From: Salegentibacter sp. | GTDB taxonomy: Bacteria > Bacteroidota > Bacteroidia > Flavobacteriales > Flavobacteriaceae | Direction: 5' to 3' | Assembly (NCBI GenBank): GCA_024635815.1 | Contig: JAGXIG010000017.1 | Span: 1-6,599 of the forward strand | DNA length: 6,599 bases | In this document: one piece after another, positions 5,938 to 6,599 of the stretch | How positions within the stretch are numbered: position 1 is the first letter of the stretch | Layout: each line of letters opens with the position of its first letter | Notes under the pieces: model-generated | What the model was told of the DNA's origin: nothing | What the model saw: the letters and a program-made list of their open reading frames with translations, nothing else | The model's database searches: none | Program-made: the position numbers and the translations under genes

Positions 5938-6447
5938 TTTTTTCAATTGTTGCTTCATCATCTTGATCTGGTCTTTCATCATTCCGTGTTTATCCAATTT
6001 TTTAGCTTCAGCAAGTAAATTAGTAGCTTCTCTTTTTCGGCGCTTAGTCATCGCTATTCCGGCGAGGTTAAGCTTGGCCATTGCTAGATCCTGATCCATG
6101 GCAAGTCCTAATTTAATGGCGCGTTTAAAGAATTTTTCGGCCTGGGTAATATTGGTTTGAGAAACCATTAATCCGTGTAGGTACCAATAATACCCCTGTT
6201 GTTTTTGGGTAAGCGCAGTTTCCGGATTTTTAATTCGATCTAACCATTTTTTTGCACCAGGAAAATCTTGCTTTCTGAGTCGCAGAAAAGCAAGCAATAT
6301 CATTTCATTTTTAAAATACAGGAATATAAAAATTAAGGAAAGTAGAATGAACATAATCCCATTCCCAATGTTTCCTTCTATAAATTGCCAAATGGCAAGT
6401 CCTAAAATGGCTCCTGCTAAAACTAATTTAATATTCTTATTAAACAT
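5932..6447 (-). CDS. Membrane-anchored protein with TPR-like helices, function unknown
   Basis: This 171-residue protein has two N-terminal membrane helices (about 6-23 and 29-46) separated by the short EGNIGNG turn, then a soluble helical part. Residues 62-150 contain helix pairs of tetratricopeptide character: GAKKWLDRIKNP, YYWYLHGLMVSQTNITQAEKFFKRAIKLG (86-114) and AMAKLNLAGIAMTKRRKREATNLLAEAKKLD (122-152). The last 20 residues are Lys/Met/Gln-rich (MMKDQIKMMKQQLKKI). I recognise it as a conserved but unnamed flavobacterial type. A scaffold or assembly role at the inner membrane would fit TPRs, but nothing in the sequence specifies a partner. The ATG at 6447 lies about 23 nt after a perfect -7 box. 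The thioredoxin-like gene downstream has its own promoter, so the two need not be an operon. Confidence 0.8.
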   Translation of the reverse strand: MFNKNIKLVLAGAILGLAIWQFIEGNIGNGIMFILLSLIFIFLYFKNEMILLAFLRLRKQDFPGAKKWLDRIKNPETALTQKQQGYYWYLHGLMVSQTNITQAEKFFKRAIKLGLAMDQDLAMAKLNLAGIAMTKRRKREATNLLAEAKKLDKHGMMKDQIKMMKQQLKKI

Positions 6448-6470
6448 AAATGCTTTTCTTTTAGAAGCGG

Positions 6471-6478
6471 CAAAGGTA
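6471..6478 (-). promoter_or_regulatory. -7 box of the TPR-like gene
   Basis: The minus strand reads TACCTTTG, a perfect match to TAnnTTTG, 23 nt upstream of the ATG at 6447, giving a leader of under 20 nt. The upstream -33 region is A/T-rich without a clear TTG at the usual distance. Confidence 0.5.
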
Positions 6479-6511
6479 AGAAAAACAATTAAAAATAATT
6501 TAAATTAGCTC

Positions 6512-6541
6512 TTGTAATAGTTAAAAAGCTTTGTATATTTG
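6512..6541 (+). promoter_or_regulatory. Strong Bacteroidota promoter for a gene beyond the right edge
   Basis: TTG at 6512-6514 and TATATTTG at 6534-6541 are separated by exactly 19 nt, the canonical arrangement and the best promoter in the window. It points right, divergent from the TPR-like gene. Transcription would begin near 6548. No ATG follows before the window ends at 6599, so the leader is at least 50 nt or the transcript is a stable RNA. What it drives cannot be seen. Confidence 0.75.
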
Positions 6542-6599
6542 CACGCAGTTTTACAGAGAGCTATAAAAACGATTATTCAGAAGATTTAAAGATATTTAA

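Overview
The window reads as chromosomal DNA of a low-GC member of the Bacteroidota, most likely a marine-type Flavobacteriaceae (Gramella/Salegentibacter-like; genus is a guess). The support is the protein families, A-rich sequence rather than Shine-Dalgarno sites before the starts, and several copies of the Bacteroidota -7 promoter element TAnnTTTG. No rRNA, tRNA, CRISPR array, transposase or prophage gene is visible.

Layout. At the left edge is a 5'-truncated mtaB (tRNA methylthiotransferase, +, 2-1270). Its stop overlaps by 4 nt the stop of a convergent, divergent-looking minimal GNAT protein (-, 1267-1572). A 368-nt gene-free stretch (1573-1940) follows. Its right half has two identical TAATTTTG boxes and a dense run of inverted repeats between them. 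Next is a compact plus-strand operon: an alpha/beta hydrolase (1941-2630), an MltD-like lytic transglycosylase (2648-3607) and a cardiolipin synthase with two HKD motifs (3608-5077), with gaps of 17 and 0 nt. One nucleotide beyond the cardiolipin synthase stop is the end of a minus-strand exported thioredoxin-like protein (start re-assigned to 5792) whose CxxC has become CxxG. A minus-strand two-TM protein with TPR-like helices (5932-6447) comes next. At the right edge a strong divergent promoter (TTG-N19-TATATTTG) drives a gene that begins outside the window.

How the genes work together. The operon combines peptidoglycan cleavage (transglycosylase), anionic phospholipid synthesis (cardiolipin synthase) and a hydrolase of unknown substrate, so a cell-envelope maintenance theme is plausible, though the hydrolase's role is inferred only from position. 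MtaB acts in tRNA modification and is unrelated. The exported thioredoxin-like protein also belongs to the envelope.

Most of the window is ordinary core genome. The places worth a second look are the hairpin-rich leader (1760-1940), the CxxG thioredoxin-fold protein with an extra cysteine beside its cis-proline, and the GNAT protein that has lost family-typical residues.
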